Source: Antedon bifida (taxonomy: Eukaryota > Echinodermata > Crinoidea > Comatulida > Antedonidae). From it: a stretch of 64,000 bases of DNA. The translations under genes and the position numbers were made by a program. The stretch covers positions 35,218,501-35,282,500 of the forward strand of contig OY727094.1 of the NCBI GenBank assembly GCA_963402885.1, read 5' to 3'. Every line of letters starts with the position of its first letter. Within the stretch, counting starts at the first letter, position 1. Of the stretch, positions 1 to 12,929 are shown one piece after another. The notes under the pieces are model-generated. The model worked only from the letters and a program-made list of their open reading frames with translations. It searched no databases and was not told the origin of the DNA.

Positions 1-349
1 TTCACATTGCCATGCAAAACGACACAAACGCTGGACTGTAGTAGTTGTAGTGTGTGTAGTTTTGTTGATCGATGTGATAGGGGTATAAGACAGTTATCAA
101 TTGTGTGCCAACATTTACAATGCTCACTCATCAGAACTTTAATCTAAAGAGCATAGAAACCATCATAGTAATGGCATGTGACAATAGTTGCAGCAAGATT
201 TGTCATTCCTCAACAAGATCAGCATACTATTATATTAGGTGTTGCCATCAGTAAATACATCAATTCCATCAATTTATAGTATCTCTTTAATATGCATATT
301 TTAAGATTTGTGCAGAGAACTTTAAGCTAACATGCCTTATCCTAATTAC

Positions 350-582
350 AAGTAAAAGACTTAAGCACTGGTGTACAAGTAAAAGACTTAAGCACTGGTG
401 TACAAGTAAATGACTTAAGCACTGGTGTACAAGTAAAAGACTTAAGCACTGGTGTACAAGTAAATGACTTAAGCACTGGTGTACAAGTAAAAGACTTAAG
501 CACTGGTGTACAAGTAAAAGACTTAAGCACTGGTGTACAAGTAAATGACTTAAGCACTGGTGTACAAGTAAAAGAATTAAGC
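350..582. repeat. 27-bp minisatellite, about 8.5 copies
   Basis: Tandem unit of 27 bp beginning AAGTAAAAGACTTAAGCACT. One base alternates (AAGTAAAAGAC or AAGTAAATGAC) in the order A A T A T A A T A. Because 27 is a multiple of three, the minus strand stays open as a nine-residue peptide repeat, but there is no sign this is coding. It lies in a NEURL4 intron, starting 9 bp past the donor of the exon at 591-706. Confidence 0.95.
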
Positions 583-590
583 CACCTTAC

Positions 591-3500
591 CTTTACATAA
601 TAAAGATCCTGAATCTAAGACTTTCCTGACTGTGTTTATATCAGTTGTATGATATGCGACGTGACAGTTCTCAAATAAACGCTGTGTGTCAACTCTAGGT
701 GGCAGCCTTAAGTGAAGAAAAACAAACATTAATATCAAGATGGTCAAGAGGTATCAAAATGTTTAAAATCTAAAGCGTGCAAAGTGCTGTCTTGTGTAAT
801 CACAAGTGGGAACCGACGATGCAACAGTGCTCCAAACATCACAGGTTTGATTTCACGCAGGTGGGGGCAAACACAATTATTGGAAGAGCATTTTCTTACA
901 TTGTTGTAGGTTGTGTTATGTTACATGATTAGTGGGAACCATGCTTAAGGTTTGAGTAAGCCACAGGTCGCATGATGGTTATTTGTAACAATCAATAATT
1001 GTTTTTGTAACTTACCTGAGAGCAAATTTACACCATCCTAAAGGTCGTGCGTATTCCTTCGGTGGTTCTCCATGCGAATTGTACGCTTCATCGCCTCGGT
1101 GTTTGTAGCAAGAATCACAATAGCATTTATTGTATTTAGGATTAACTTCAAAATATCCACCTGAAAAAATTTGTTGAATAGAAATAATTTTGAAAATTGT
1201 TTTTTTTTTAATTGTTTTTGACCCCCAGCTCTATGACGTAGAAGAGGATCCCATATGTATATATTGAATGTTTTAATCTATTTTTAAATACAGAAAAAAA
1301 AAATTAAATGTTTGACATAAACGTACGTGGTAGGGCTAGCATGGTTTGAAACCGCCGACACATTTCCTGATACTCGCACCGCGGTGTCAAGCTCAACTCT
1401 GACGGCAGACGGCAATTCTCTTTCAAACCTACAAATAACAAACAAAATGGCTTTTAAATCCAAAGAAAATGATGTTTCTAATTAAAGACCAAAATTACTG
1501 AAGATAACTAAACCTAAGTCAAAATTATATTAGATATTTTAATTAATCTTTCACAACTTATAATATTTTCTTGTCTTATTTTGTTTTATATAAATAATAA
1601 TAATAATAAACAAACTAACCATTTTCAAAATCAGCTTTCTCTCTTTCCTCTTGTATTCCACCACTTGCAAGATCACCTCCAATTATCGAAACCTACAAAT
1701 AATATTTGGTTTATTAGACTTCAAACTAAAAAATGTTTTTCTTCAAAATTCATAATAATTTGTTTAAATTGTTTAATCAACAATTAATCTAAAACTCACT
1801 TGTTCACACTGTCCGTAAAGGTCAACGACCGCATGACAGTGATGTGGAATATCTTCTGCCACAATGCCATGGTCTATTCCATTTACCAACAGGTGAAGAC
1901 AGCTTTTGTCATCTATCAGAATGCCCACTGTACAGCCTGTCTGTAGCTTGTTTAAATCAGGACCTATCTTGTCTTGTACCTATTAAACAAGGTTTAAGGT
2001 TAGATAGTACAGTATTTTAACTAATAGTAGAAACTCTATTCAGGGGACACCCATATTAAGTGGTAATATATGTTGATCAAAGTCTAGGTTGTTACCACCT
2101 ATATTGTCACACCTATTGAAACAATGGTACAGTCTAGGTTAGATAGTATTCTAATTAATTGCATTGTATCATAGCTACTGATCATAACTGGGACCTCTGG
2201 TTGACCATTCTTTGACAGAAGAGGTCACCCAGTATTTCCTGGTGTACTAGCACATCATAGCTACTGATCATAACTGCGCCCTCTGGGAGACCAATTTTTG
2301 ACTGAAGAGGTCACCCAGTGTAAATAACTAATACAAATATTGCACAAAATGAATAGTACACTTATGACTAATAAGCTATAGCACATGGGTTTAGCTATAG
2401 CACATGGGTTTAGCTACAGCACATGGGTTTAGCTATAGCACATGGGTTTAGCTATAGCACATGGGTTTAGCTATAGCACATGGGTTTAGCTATAGCACAT
2501 GGGTTTAGCTATAGCACATGGGTTTACAGAAATCATCCTTGTGTTTACCTTTATTGTGTTATGGAATAAGGAGTCACCTGATATTATCCACACATTCTTT
2601 TTTATTGATGTTCCAGACACAGGAAATATAAACTTCTCAGGTGACTGACCTATGACCCCAATCTGTATAGAAGATGTCCAGCGAGAACAGAGCCTTTCTA
2701 ACTTGACCTTAAGATAAAAATAAAAAGATATGATAGAAAATAATTATATCAACTGTGATTTTTCATGTAAATTATTTTAATTCAATCTAGAAATTTAAAA
2801 GTTAGAAATAAAAAAAAAAAAAAAAATTAAATGTAATGATGACAATCTTGCCCAAAACAGCACCACCGTAAAGTTCTGTGGTTCACTAACCTCAAACTTC
2901 TGTTGCCGTGCCAAAGGATGCAGTGATATCGTAATTCCTTGATTGTAACTCCCAGTCCGTCTTGCCGTAACATTCCCACATGAAAGACTAATATTTTTAC
3001 CATGATTTTGATGGAATTCTGTTGAGTAGTAGGTATGGGAGGCCACAGATTCTTCCTGTCAAAAAATAATGAATAGTTTGATAATCCACAACAATTATTT
3101 GATTTATTCAAATTAGTCTTCTAATCTTAATAAATACAATTTAAAATAAATATTATATTGGACAAAAAATAGTAAACATTTAAATATAAAATACCTCTCT
3201 ATCTGAGCTTGCTTCACTACAGGATGAGATCGAGGGCGCTCTAATTATTCCGCCAATGTCTGGTTCTTTGCTAACAGCAGTTACACTTTCTACTGACCCA
3301 CAGAGGTCAATTATTGCATAAACATCCTCCTAAAACAATACAAAAATGCAATATTTGTTATGGATTTTCAAAACTATCCTACTGCAGTTTACAGTAGTAG
3401 CTACATACTGCAGTACAGTAACTACATACTGCAGTACAGTAACTACATACTGCAGTACAGTAACTACATTTTGTTCACTACTGTTTATTTCAATATCTAA

Positions 3501-6500
3501 TAACATCAACCTCAAATCACCGAAGAGAATACTTCTACTAAAAGTAGCCAAAAGAAAATGGTGAATACAGAATGATTTGAACCAGTCACCTTGGGTATAT
3601 TGGTAGCAGCAACACCAGCATCTTCACCATTAATAATAATATGCATACTGTTGTCAGCTTGCCTCTGAACACCAATTGTATTGCCAACCTGCAAGACAAA
3701 GGTTGTTTTGTTTTTTCTTTCTGTAGGTTTGTTGTGACAATGTCAATTAGTTTTTACATTCATCTGAATGATGGACGAAACTAAGCCAGTACTTTGATTG
3801 GTCGTAACATTGATCAAGGCATGGGCAAATACGTCTGAGGCAGATACTAGATGCAGGGGCTGCCATAAGAGTCAGCAGTGCTGATTTAAAATGCCCAGCT
3901 CCATATACAGCACCCGATATTCCCAGATATTCATCCAAGCTCTAACCAGGCCCAACGTTTCTTAACTTTGGTGATCAGACGAGAACCAGTGTTTCAATGT
4001 GGTAAAGTCGTATAAGAGAAAGGTAAACAATACAAAACTACTGTATACAGTAACAGATAAACAAAATAGCAATTTACTGTTTATTTTCAATAGCAATGCT
4101 GCCATTTGGTTAAACTGTAATTGTTCTTTGACGACAGAAAGAAAATTAAACAGCTACAATTTAGCAGTTTTTATTTTTGCTTTGCTATTCAAGCATGTTT
4201 CTTGCACTGGAAGTTCATAAATAACAATTTATTTTCAGTTGATTTCCAGATAAAATAATAAATATAAAAATAATAATCCCTGTTTTCAGTTGTACTGTAA
4301 TTATGATGTACTGTAATTGATGACTAAATAAATGTGGAATAAATGAAATGAAATTAGTAATTTTGTTTAGCTGTCTAGCTTTGATGACAGAAAAAACAAT
4401 TAGACAGACTTCATTTCTCTTACCTCTAGTCTCATGACAGATCCTGTGTAGTTCTCCTTGACAACCACTCCATTCCTTTTGACATCTGTTGCCTGTAGCA
4501 ACCAAGTGACACTAGACCTCATGTCAACTGCAAAGCTTGGTAAAATGTGAGATGACGGCATCTCGGGAAGAAATGATGTTAAACCAATAACAAGACAACC
4601 TGACCACTTCTGATCAACACTTTCAACCTCAACCTAAGGAAAAGAATTAGAATTAGTAGAAAAAGGATGAGAAATTGACTGAGTAAAGCTCTGTCTACAC
4701 TATCAAACTCGTTTGACAAAAACAAGTGTGATGTGCCCAAATATGGCAGTGATATGACATCATATGTGCATATATGGGCACATCTCACCTTTTTGTCACA
4801 TAAAATTTGCAATCTATTTTTGCAATGTGATATTCTCAAAACTTTCTACTCATATTAAGCTCTGTCTACACTATCAAATGTGATGTGCCCATATATGCAC
4901 ATGATGATGTCATATCACTACCATATTTGGGAATATCACTACCATATTTGGGCACATGACACTCTTGATAGTGTAGACAGAGCTTAAGGTTTACAGTAAA
5001 TCTATTACATTGAATCTTAGAATAAGCAGAAATACCTCAAAAGTTTCACCAACTTTCAACGGCTTAGAACTAAACAAAATTGAATCCAAACAACCTTTCT
5101 GGCGACAAGCTGTACTTCCCAAATTCTTTATCGTAACATTCTTACCGCAACATTCACTAAAAAAATGTTTCATTCCTGAAAAATGGTAACATTAAAAACT
5201 AAAAAATACATTGTAAACAAATTGTGTAGAGAATGTGATCAAAGGGTAAACAGAGAGAATGGTAAGTCATTTGTATAATCTTTTCAAGGAAAAGGAAGCA
5301 CAGACAGACAAAGAAAAGATAAAAGAATCTATCTGCATAAGAAAAAGACTACATAACATCAACAGAGACATTGGTGGGTATGACCTCCGGAGACGGTCTA
5401 CCATCAATACCAACCAGACGGCTGGTGGCGCTGTTCAGCATCACTTACACAAAACCAGACCATTCCAACCCAGGCTTTAGTCTGAAGCAGCTGACAGATT
5501 GTCGACGAAACGTCACGAAGGTAATTTTTTCCTTATCGTTTCTTTGGTTCAACATAAAAGTAAAATCCACAAAAATAAAAAAAGTTGATGATCTGGTTTT
5601 CAATGATGCTTTTTGTTTTATTAAAATGATTCATAATTGTATTCCTGTTTTTAATCTGTCTTTGTTTGTTTTAATCAGTAAAAGAAAGAAAGAACTCACT
5701 AAATTGCACTGAACTTCCATTGTTTGAAGCTTTGCTTTCCACGACAGAATGGGCAAGAGAAACACGGGAACACTGTCCATACAAATCAATAATAGCATAT
5801 ACATCTAAGAAAATATATACAAAATTTATTACTCAACTTTATTATTTATAATATTGTATATAAGAATGCATTATTGGTTGAAAGTAAGCCCCATGAAAAT
5901 GCAAATTTTTTAAGTACTCACTAGGACTGATGTTGGAGCAGGCCACGCCCTGGTCAACACCATTATTGTAGAAGTGAAGTGTATTACACTATTTAAGTAC
6001 TTACTATTACTAAACTTACTAGGACTGACGTTGGAGCAGGCCACGCCCTGGTCAACACCATTATAGTAGAAGTGAAGTGTGTTACACTATTTTAAGTACT
6101 TAGTATTACTAAACTTACTAGGACTGACGTTGGAGCAGGCCACGCCCTGGTCCACACCATTATAGTAGAAGTGAAGTGTGCCATCTGCCTTCCTCATAAT
6201 GCCGACCTTCTGAGTGACCTCTAGGACATCTAGGTCCATGGCATAACCATTTTTTATAGTGTTCCCATTTGTGAGAACAGACGAACCACTAAATCAGAAT
6301 GAAATTACAATTTTTATTTGTGGCCAATCACAGTAGATATTATTCATATTCCAAGTTTGCAACAATACACATTACAAATTAAATTATGATAGGAGAAAAC
6401 ACCACCACCTATCACATACAGGTGTTAATATCAGGGATTATAGTAAAAAACACCACCACTTATCACATACAGGAGTTAATATCAAGAATTGTAGTAAAAA

Positions 6501-9500
6501 CACCACCACCTATCACGTACAGGAGTTAATATCGAGAATTGTAGTAAAAAATACCACCACTTATCACATACAGGAGTTAGTATTAAGAATTTTAGTAAAA
6601 AACAATTAAAGAATCACAACGTTTCTTTTGAAAAGTGCAATAGTGTTTAGCTTTTACACCGACCTTAACATCCAGGTGTCATGGTCCAAATCCGTCATTG
6701 TGCCTGGAAATGACATTTCTTCTGGTGGAATAACCGTCACACCTAAACAAAATGCAAATTTAGATTTACATATTTGGTTACATACAACTACTTACTGGTT
6801 TTGAATATAATCCCATTGAGGGAGTGGGCTTATATACCTGGATTAAGTGTAGTATGTTATTGTTTTCATTCATATAGATGACTGTTACTTTTAACCTATG
6901 ACCTACCTGCTTCTATTGACCCAGACCATCTGTCAACCATTTCTTCAATTCTTATCTCAAAAAGTTCATCATCCCTCAACGGACGATTGCTCATAATAAC
7001 GGCATCATTAAATTCTCCACGAGCATTTGGACGCATTGCCGACTGACCCTGGCTTAAGATACGGACATTACGACCATGAAGATGGTGGAATCGGAGGTCA
7101 GAGTTCATGTCAATTTCTGAGTGTACTTTGTTAACAGTTGCATTGTCTACTTGAACTGTAGATTCACCATTGTCTAAGAAGAAAAATAATAAGAATGTAA
7201 TTGTGCTTGTAAGCATAAATGGTTGGTGAATTGCAAAATCTACTCATTGCTACTTATGTATGCCATATGTTTATAGAGTTCTGCGGTGTGACGTCACAAT
7301 GATAGATGGCGCTGTATGGTTGCTAGCCAACCAAAAAATGCGTTCAACGCTACTATGTTGATAAACTGTAAAAACCTGTATTTCTATCAGATTATGTATC
7401 TTAGCTTGATTTTTTTTAACTTAAACTGTAGTTGAAGAATAAATAGATTATTAAAAACAAATATTTAGTAATCTTTTGAAATTTTAGTTTGTTTTTATTG
7501 AAAATGTTTAAGTTTTAAAATGACTACTTCAATAAGCCTATTCCAAACCATTGGTGACCTTGGAGTCACTCAGGCAGGTTGAATGAATGTTTTGGTTGGC
7601 TAGCAACCATGCAGCACCACCTACCGTTGTGACGTATTCCAAAGGCAAAAGAAAATAACACAATTTAAATTTCCATTCCAATCTTAACATTTAGAAACTA
7701 CAGTAAATTCAAATGATTGAAAACAAATTAACCTGATTGGTCCAGTATTGTTGCCTGGGCAGCTTGTCCATATAAGTCAACAACAGCAAAAACTTTTGGA
7801 GGTACGTTCGGGACGGCCATACCCTGATCCTCACCGTTGATAAAAAAGTTAAGGTTGCCATTTTCTTTACGCATCACACCGATACGATCACCCTCCTGAG
7901 GTCATGAAAAAGATGACACAAGAACAAAGAATAAACAAGTAAACTAAACATTGCAACACTGTCTATTATAGAAAAATGAAATGTATAAAGCTATGCTACA
8001 CTATCAAACTAGTTTGACAAAAAAGTGTGATGTGCCCAAATATGGTACTGATATGTCCAAATATGGTAGTGATATGACAAACATGTCCATATATGGCATG
8101 GCACATCACATTTTTTTGTCACATAAAGTTTTGTTGTGCAAAAACATTTTTAGTCATCCTAGTATGTACATACTTTTAACTGTAAAATTGAAGAAAAAAA
8201 ATAGATAAGCAGAGAAAGATAAAAAAAAATAGGATTGATGCAGACGACACCAGGGAACACTACATGTTTTCATTACATTAGATAATAGGCAAACAGACCT
8301 GGAAATGACAATAAGTCAACGTTTAAGACAAGACGCAAGAACAACATACCTTTAAACGATCTAAGTTGTATCCATAGTTGTCCATGATTGTCGTACCATT
8401 ATGCATCACCCCTGTACCCGTCATCATCCATGTCCCACTCCTCACGTTTGTCATTGTCGTAGGAAAATCTACGAATGAGTTTGTAGTTTGAAAAAAATAT
8501 GTTTTTTTTCCCTAATATATGCAATACTACAAAGTTTTTTGGAAGTGGAGTAGATTTATTTCAAAAATAAAACTTTAAAAATAGCTGGTATCATACAGAA
8601 TTTGGATCTAGAATCCGGAGGATTGTACTATAAATTAAACTTAATCTTTAACCTTTGTGGAAAATTACCATGCAAATTACAATGTGTAAATACAGTAGTT
8701 GATATGATGTAATATTTACAACAAATGAAGAACAACAGAAAGTTTTAAGATTTTGTGAAAATAGCAGCAAATGTTACCTAGTTCAAACGGTGAGTGTGTA
8801 GTGACTCCTATCTCTATTGATCCTGCCCACTTATCAACAACTTTATCAATTCTAATTTCAAACAGTTCACCGGATTTAATATGACGATTGCTAATGACAA
8901 CACCATTGTTGAAATCTCCAAGAGCACTGAAAAAAATATAATACCTGTGATATGAAGATTGCCTTTTCAGTAATATTTATTTTAATGTGTAGAATTTGGC
9001 ACCTAATATTGTTAGAATATACCATTTCTCATATTTGGAAACCAACTATATTTGAATATTAAGTGTAGGCCTACTAATTTAAATTTACTCCGAACTCACT
9101 CTGGTCTGAGAGCTGTTTTCCCTGAATTAACCACTTCAGCGTGTGCCCCGCATCTAGGGTAGAATCTTAAAGGCTCGTTGGGAGGGGCTGGCACCGACGT
9201 TAATGTTCCAAGTTCCGGCACACTTTCTACCGACAAGTTCTGAGAAGGTTCAGGGGGAAAATCCAACTCTTCTGTGATTTCTAAATAGAAATGAAAACTG
9301 TAATAAGAATGTACAAAAGTCTGGATACCTTAAGAAATCTGGTCAAAGTACAACAATGTTCATAATAATTTGAATATTCAAAATTTATACCTTAAAGATT
9401 GTCCCCCTGAAAACAATTTTTAAAAAGACATATTTGTTTTTAATATGTCAATTTAATGTCTCATAATAGTTATTCACTTTGACCAAAAATTGGTTTAAAA

Positions 9501-12500
9501 AAATGTACTTACCTGAAAAAAATGTTATTTAAAGAAAAAAAAATTGAATTTAACCGTTTATTTTAATAACCATCTTACATTTTTTGTTTATAGAAGTGAT
9601 TAACTTTAATAAAACTATAAAATCCAATTTTATCAATCTTCATATTTTTTTTGGGGGGGGGGGGATACATCTTGAAAGTTTCATAAAAGGTTTAAAAGCT
9701 TGATCTTAAAATAATTACCATTATACATGTTAGGAAACTGTCTAATGGCTAAAGCACGTAGCAAATTGAGATGAGCTAATCGCCGATCCAGGTAATCAAT
9801 CCCAAGCATGTTTGAAACGTGTGGATCTTGTGCCAACGGTACAATAGTTACTCTGACGGCCATCCCGTAAAGGTCAACGACACCGTATACATCCGCGGGC
9901 ATGCTGGACGCAGCCAGACCCTGGTCAACGTTGTTGATGTAGAAGTGGAGATCTCCATTTGATTTCTTCATTACTGCTATTATATCTCCTTTCTATAAGA
10001 ATAATTAACAAATCATAATATCACATATCAACAAAAGCAATGAATTTCAAACAAAAGCATGGATGAAATTGTACTGGTGAGAGGTGCATGGGGACACCCA
10101 GTCTAAAGCCCTGTCTACACTATCAAACTAGTTTGACAAAAAAAAGTGTGATGTACCCACATATGGTTAGTGATATTCCCATGGTAGTGGTATGACATCA
10201 TCATGTCCACATATGGGCACATCACATTTTTTTTGTCACATAAAGTTTCATAGTGTAGACAGGGCTTAAGGGTTGCTTTAAGATATTCCACCCAGTCTAT
10301 TACAACATATCATTCATCCATGAAACCTCTGGGTACCTCAAAGATTTTACCCACCAACCTTTGACTTTTTGCCACCCACCAATATTAGTGCAATAGAACA
10401 AATAATTTTATTCGCTAAGAAATATTTGATCTATTTTCATCTTTCACCTCATGAAATTATTTGTACCAATGCACTCAAAAACATTCATTATTTATATACT
10501 ATAGTATTACCCACCATGTGCTAATAAATCATGTTGTATAAATAAATTGAAATAAAATCTTACTTGTAATTCATCTAGGTTGAATTGACCATATTCCCTG
10601 CGAGTTCCTTTACCATTCGTCAGAATACCGCAGCCACTCATCATTGTCGTACCTACATAACAAGAAGTCAACTAAAGTTAAAAAAAAAAACAATGTAGCG
10701 AATGAATGTTATATGCCTCACGCTTTTGGGAAATTAAAAAAAATATGCCTTGCATGTCTCGCACTTTTAGAAATGATAAAACGATGCCTCTCTTAGATAT
10801 TGCCTCGCTGCCTTGAAGGATCACTTTAATTCGTCTAGAGTAATCTTGTTGCATTCATGTAGTTAATGTGGAACTGAAATGAATACTCTATAAAACTCTG
10901 TCTACACTATCATTATCAAAAGTGTGATGTGCACAAATATGGTAGTGATGTTCCCAAATATGTTAGTGATATGACATCATCATGTCCATTATATAGGCAC
11001 ATCACATTTTTTTGTCACATAAAGTTTGATAGTGTAGACAGAGCTTAAGACATCTTACCAGATCGTAAGTTAGTCATCGTAGCTGGGAAGTCTATGTTGT
11101 CAGGATTGTGTGTTGTGATTCCAATCTCAATAGATCCTGACCATTTATCTATTAATTTATCAAGTCGAATCTGTGATACAAATAATAGAAAATAATAATA
11201 ATTACAAAAATAAAAATATTATTTCAAATATAAATGCTATTTACATTACTACATTATTATTTATTGTTCATTAAAAATATTTTTAATTGCACTGTGCCAG
11301 CAATAAACACTAAAGATGTAAGCAGTAGAGGAGAAACAAAATGTCTGTTGTGATAGCTTCTGCAACAACCACAATTTCCAATTTTGGTTACTGAAAACCA
11401 TCACAATGATTAGAGTACACGAAAGATGTTTGCACTGCTCTGTTAAAACTGCTTTTATTTTCAGATGACTTACTGCAACATCGCTTTACTTACTTGAAAA
11501 TATTCATCATTTTGAAGAGGTCGATTGGTCATAACAATCCCGTTATTAAACTCGTCCATCGCATGCATTCGTTCGGCCGTTCTCCTTCCGTTACTCAACT
11601 TTATCAACGTTCCATGCTTCGTATGGAAACAGAGGTCATCTGAGCTAGCAGTATTGTTGTCATTGTAATTAACCGAAGCATCCGCGCCATTAACGGAGCA
11701 ATTGTCATTAAAAGTGGCTGCTAGTGCGCTTACTAGCAATGAGTTGTTGTCTATATTGTTATCTAGAATTGGCAATGGTATAACTGGGTTGTTTTCCATT
11801 GTTGGTGTACCTAAAAAAGTGATTTTAAACTATGTATTATATTTTGTAGTAGATATAAAGAAAACGCTTTAAAGGCACTGAAAAGTAGAGAATGTAAGTG
11901 GTTGCAGTTTTAAGTTTAAACATAATAATAAAAAATTAAAATTAAAATCAGGAGATTTTGCTTACAATTTCTATCTACAGCACTAATCTGGGCACACTTG
12001 CCGTACAAATCAATAACCGCATGTATCGGTCTATCAGGCGGAATCCCTGTAGCGGCCACTCCCTGGTCGTTATCGTTTAAATAAATGTGCAATTCCCCGT
12101 TAGCACGTCGCTGAACACCAATCACATCGCCTTCGTCGCAGAGTTCAAGGTCACACGCGTAGTCATCACGAATGGATGCCCCATTATGTAGCACGCTACA
12201 ACCATTTAGGATCCAGCACCCATTGTGAAGCTCTGTGGCGCTACTTGGTAAGGCCATGTTGGACACATCGCAGCTTGTTATGCCAACCTCAATAGAGCCA
12301 CTCCATGAATGTACCTAAACGGAAAAATAAATAATGATAAATATTAATAAACATAATTATAAACATAAACAATGACATATTTGAAATTTAGTTCAGTTCT
12401 AGTATTAAGTGTGCACATTTTTATTATTATGCGTCGCATGGTGAAAAATCATTACTTTGATATATTTACATTTCTCTTATTTAGCCATGATGCATGATAA

Positions 12501-12929
12501 ATTGGCTACCTACTATTTACACAAACAGAACATGACAGAAAAATATTTTGAATGTGATTTGAAGAATGGCTTGCTACACTGTCAGTGTCAGTCTGACTGG
12601 TGTATTCTTGTTTTATATTTAGTTGTCATACAGTATTACTAGGCCAACTACTCAAGATCTAGACTAGCTATGTAAAGGCTCTAGGTCCTAAGGTAAGCAG
12701 AAAATAAGAATAATAAGGGCTGTTATCTTCTGACCTTCTTGTCGATTTTTATTTCGAATATTTGATCGTCTTCAAGAGGCTCACAACTCAAAACGAGTCC
12801 ATTGTCAAACTCAGCAGAAGGCAGGTTTCTCCGAGCTGTCCTTCTGTCATTTTCTAGAATAATTAAAGAACCACATCGTCTATGAAATTTTGGTTTTTTA
12901 CTTCTAGACCTTCCTCCAGTTGTCGCCAT
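591..12929 (-). CDS. NEURL4: Neuralized-like protein 4, six NHR domains, 3' end outside window
   Basis: Coding exons in transcript order: 12735-12929, 11966-12314, 11494-11810, 11059-11170, 10564-10652, 9719-9992, 9100-9280, 8778-8926, 8350-8468, 7733-7895, 6907-7173, 6664-6742, 6119-6288, 5700-5804, 5036-5175, 4424-4633, 3590-3688, 3195-3329, 2891-3055, 2549-2707, 1800-1979, 1620-1692, 1327-1428, 1016-1160, 591-706. They give about 1364 codons with frame kept at each join. Six NHR (Neuralized) domains are visible, each ending in a VIDLYG-type strand ([67 protein letters not shown]). After NHR6 comes a Cys-rich stretch ([15 protein letters not shown]) and HVAYHTT, typical of the NEURL4 C-terminal region. 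The start is [12 protein letters not shown] at 12929, directly before NHR1. The known family is a centrosomal adaptor of the HERC2 ubiquitin ligase and of CP110 control; a role here is inferred from homology. The last exons lie left of position 591. Confidence 0.95.
2163..2335. repeat. Two tandem copies of an 80-bp dispersed repeat fragment
   Basis: Both copies carry CATAGCTACTGATCATAACT, a CTCTGG block and AAGAGGTCACCCAGT. A diverged third copy is at about 21298-21350, so this is a piece of a dispersed family, here duplicated inside a NEURL4 intron. Confidence 0.7.
2373..2526. repeat. 19-bp minisatellite, about 8 copies
   Basis: Unit TAGCTATAGCACATGGGTT, nearly perfect, one copy with TAGCTACAGC. 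It lies in the NEURL4 intron between exons 2549-2707 and 1800-1979, starting just past the donor at 2548. Confidence 0.95.
3398..3470. repeat. 21-bp minisatellite, 3-4 copies
   Basis: Unit TACATACTGCAGTACAGTAAC in a NEURL4 intron. Confidence 0.9.
4686..4811 (+). mobile_element. MITE family 1, copy 1 (right end lost)
   Basis: The left inverted end AAGCTCTGTCTACACTATC and the core GTGATGTGCCCAAATATGG are present; the sequence diverges after the GTCACATAAA block. NEURL4 intron. Confidence 0.9.
4857..4985 (-). mobile_element. MITE family 1, copy 2
   Basis: Both inverted ends are intact, flanked by TTAA on each side. Contains two TATCACTACCATATTTGGG units. Confidence 0.95.
5259..5540 (+). pseudogene. 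Penelope-like retroelement remnant (GIY-YIG tail)
   Basis: The plus-strand reading encodes [19 protein letters not shown] followed by [12 protein letters not shown], and later [14 protein letters not shown] run of the form ESIxIRK...NxNRDxGxYxL is what I associate with the end of the GIY-YIG endonuclease domain of Penelope-like and related retroelements in marine invertebrates. No reverse transcriptase remains and the frame shifts between the two pieces, so it is a 3' fragment, lying antisense in a NEURL4 intron. The assignment rests on motif memory only. Confidence 0.55.
5921..6186 (-). repeat. 98-bp tandem triplication of a NEURL4 exon end and donor
   Basis: The 3' part of NEURL4 exon 6119-6288 (encoding [18 protein letters not shown]), its GTAAGT donor and some intron are repeated three times with periods of 98 and 99 bp, each starting CTAGGACTGA at 5921, 6019 and 6118. 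The copy at 6118 is the true exon end because only it extends into the full 170-bp exon. The two downstream copies each follow an AAATAG that could serve as an acceptor. Confidence 0.9.
6395..6602. repeat. 51-bp tandem repeat, 4 copies
   Basis: Units begin ACACCACCACCTATCACAT and carry CAGGAGTTAATAT, spaced 50-51 bp. Located in a NEURL4 intron. Confidence 0.9.
7281..7640. mobile_element. Palindromic MITE-like element, TIR with GTTGCTAGCCAACCA
   Basis: The left arm (about 7283-7335) and right arm (about 7590-7636) are inverted copies. They share the core TGGTTGCTAGCCAACCAAAA and outer TGACGT...CA ends, separated by about 255 bp of AT-rich DNA. No coding capacity. Located in a NEURL4 intron. 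Confidence 0.7.
7988..8131 (+). mobile_element. MITE family 1, copy 3 (right end lost)
   Basis: Diverged left end AAGCTATGCTACACTATC, full core, then truncated after ACATAAAGTTTTG. NEURL4 intron. Confidence 0.9.
9391..9676. mobile_element. Palindromic element of the AAAGATGTATTGTCCC family, copy 1
   Basis: Ends CTTAAAGATTGTCCCCC and GGGGATACATCTTGAAAG are inverted. The interior holds a TTTGACCAAAAATTGG block shared with copies at 27.6 and 47.7 kb. Located in a NEURL4 intron. Confidence 0.65.
10106..10267 (+). mobile_element. MITE family 1, copy 4
   Basis: Both ends are present (AAGCCCTGTCTACACTATC and its inverse). NEURL4 intron. Confidence 0.95.
10893..11046 (+). mobile_element. MITE family 1, copy 5
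   Basis: Both ends are present; the left end is slightly changed (AACTCTGTCTACACTATC). The right end stops 13 bp before the start of NEURL4 exon 11059-11170, on its donor side. Confidence 0.95.

Noticed and set aside
1..40. Next NEURL4 exon at the window edge
   Set aside because: An ACTACTACAG acceptor-like string precedes it on the minus strand, but the reading does not resemble the NEURL4 C-terminus and is too short to judge.
342..557. Nine-residue peptide repeat on the minus strand
   Set aside because: A product of a 27-bp minisatellite in a NEURL4 intron.
350..582. Possible CRISPR array
   Set aside because: Units are contiguous with no unique spacers, and the genome is eukaryotic.
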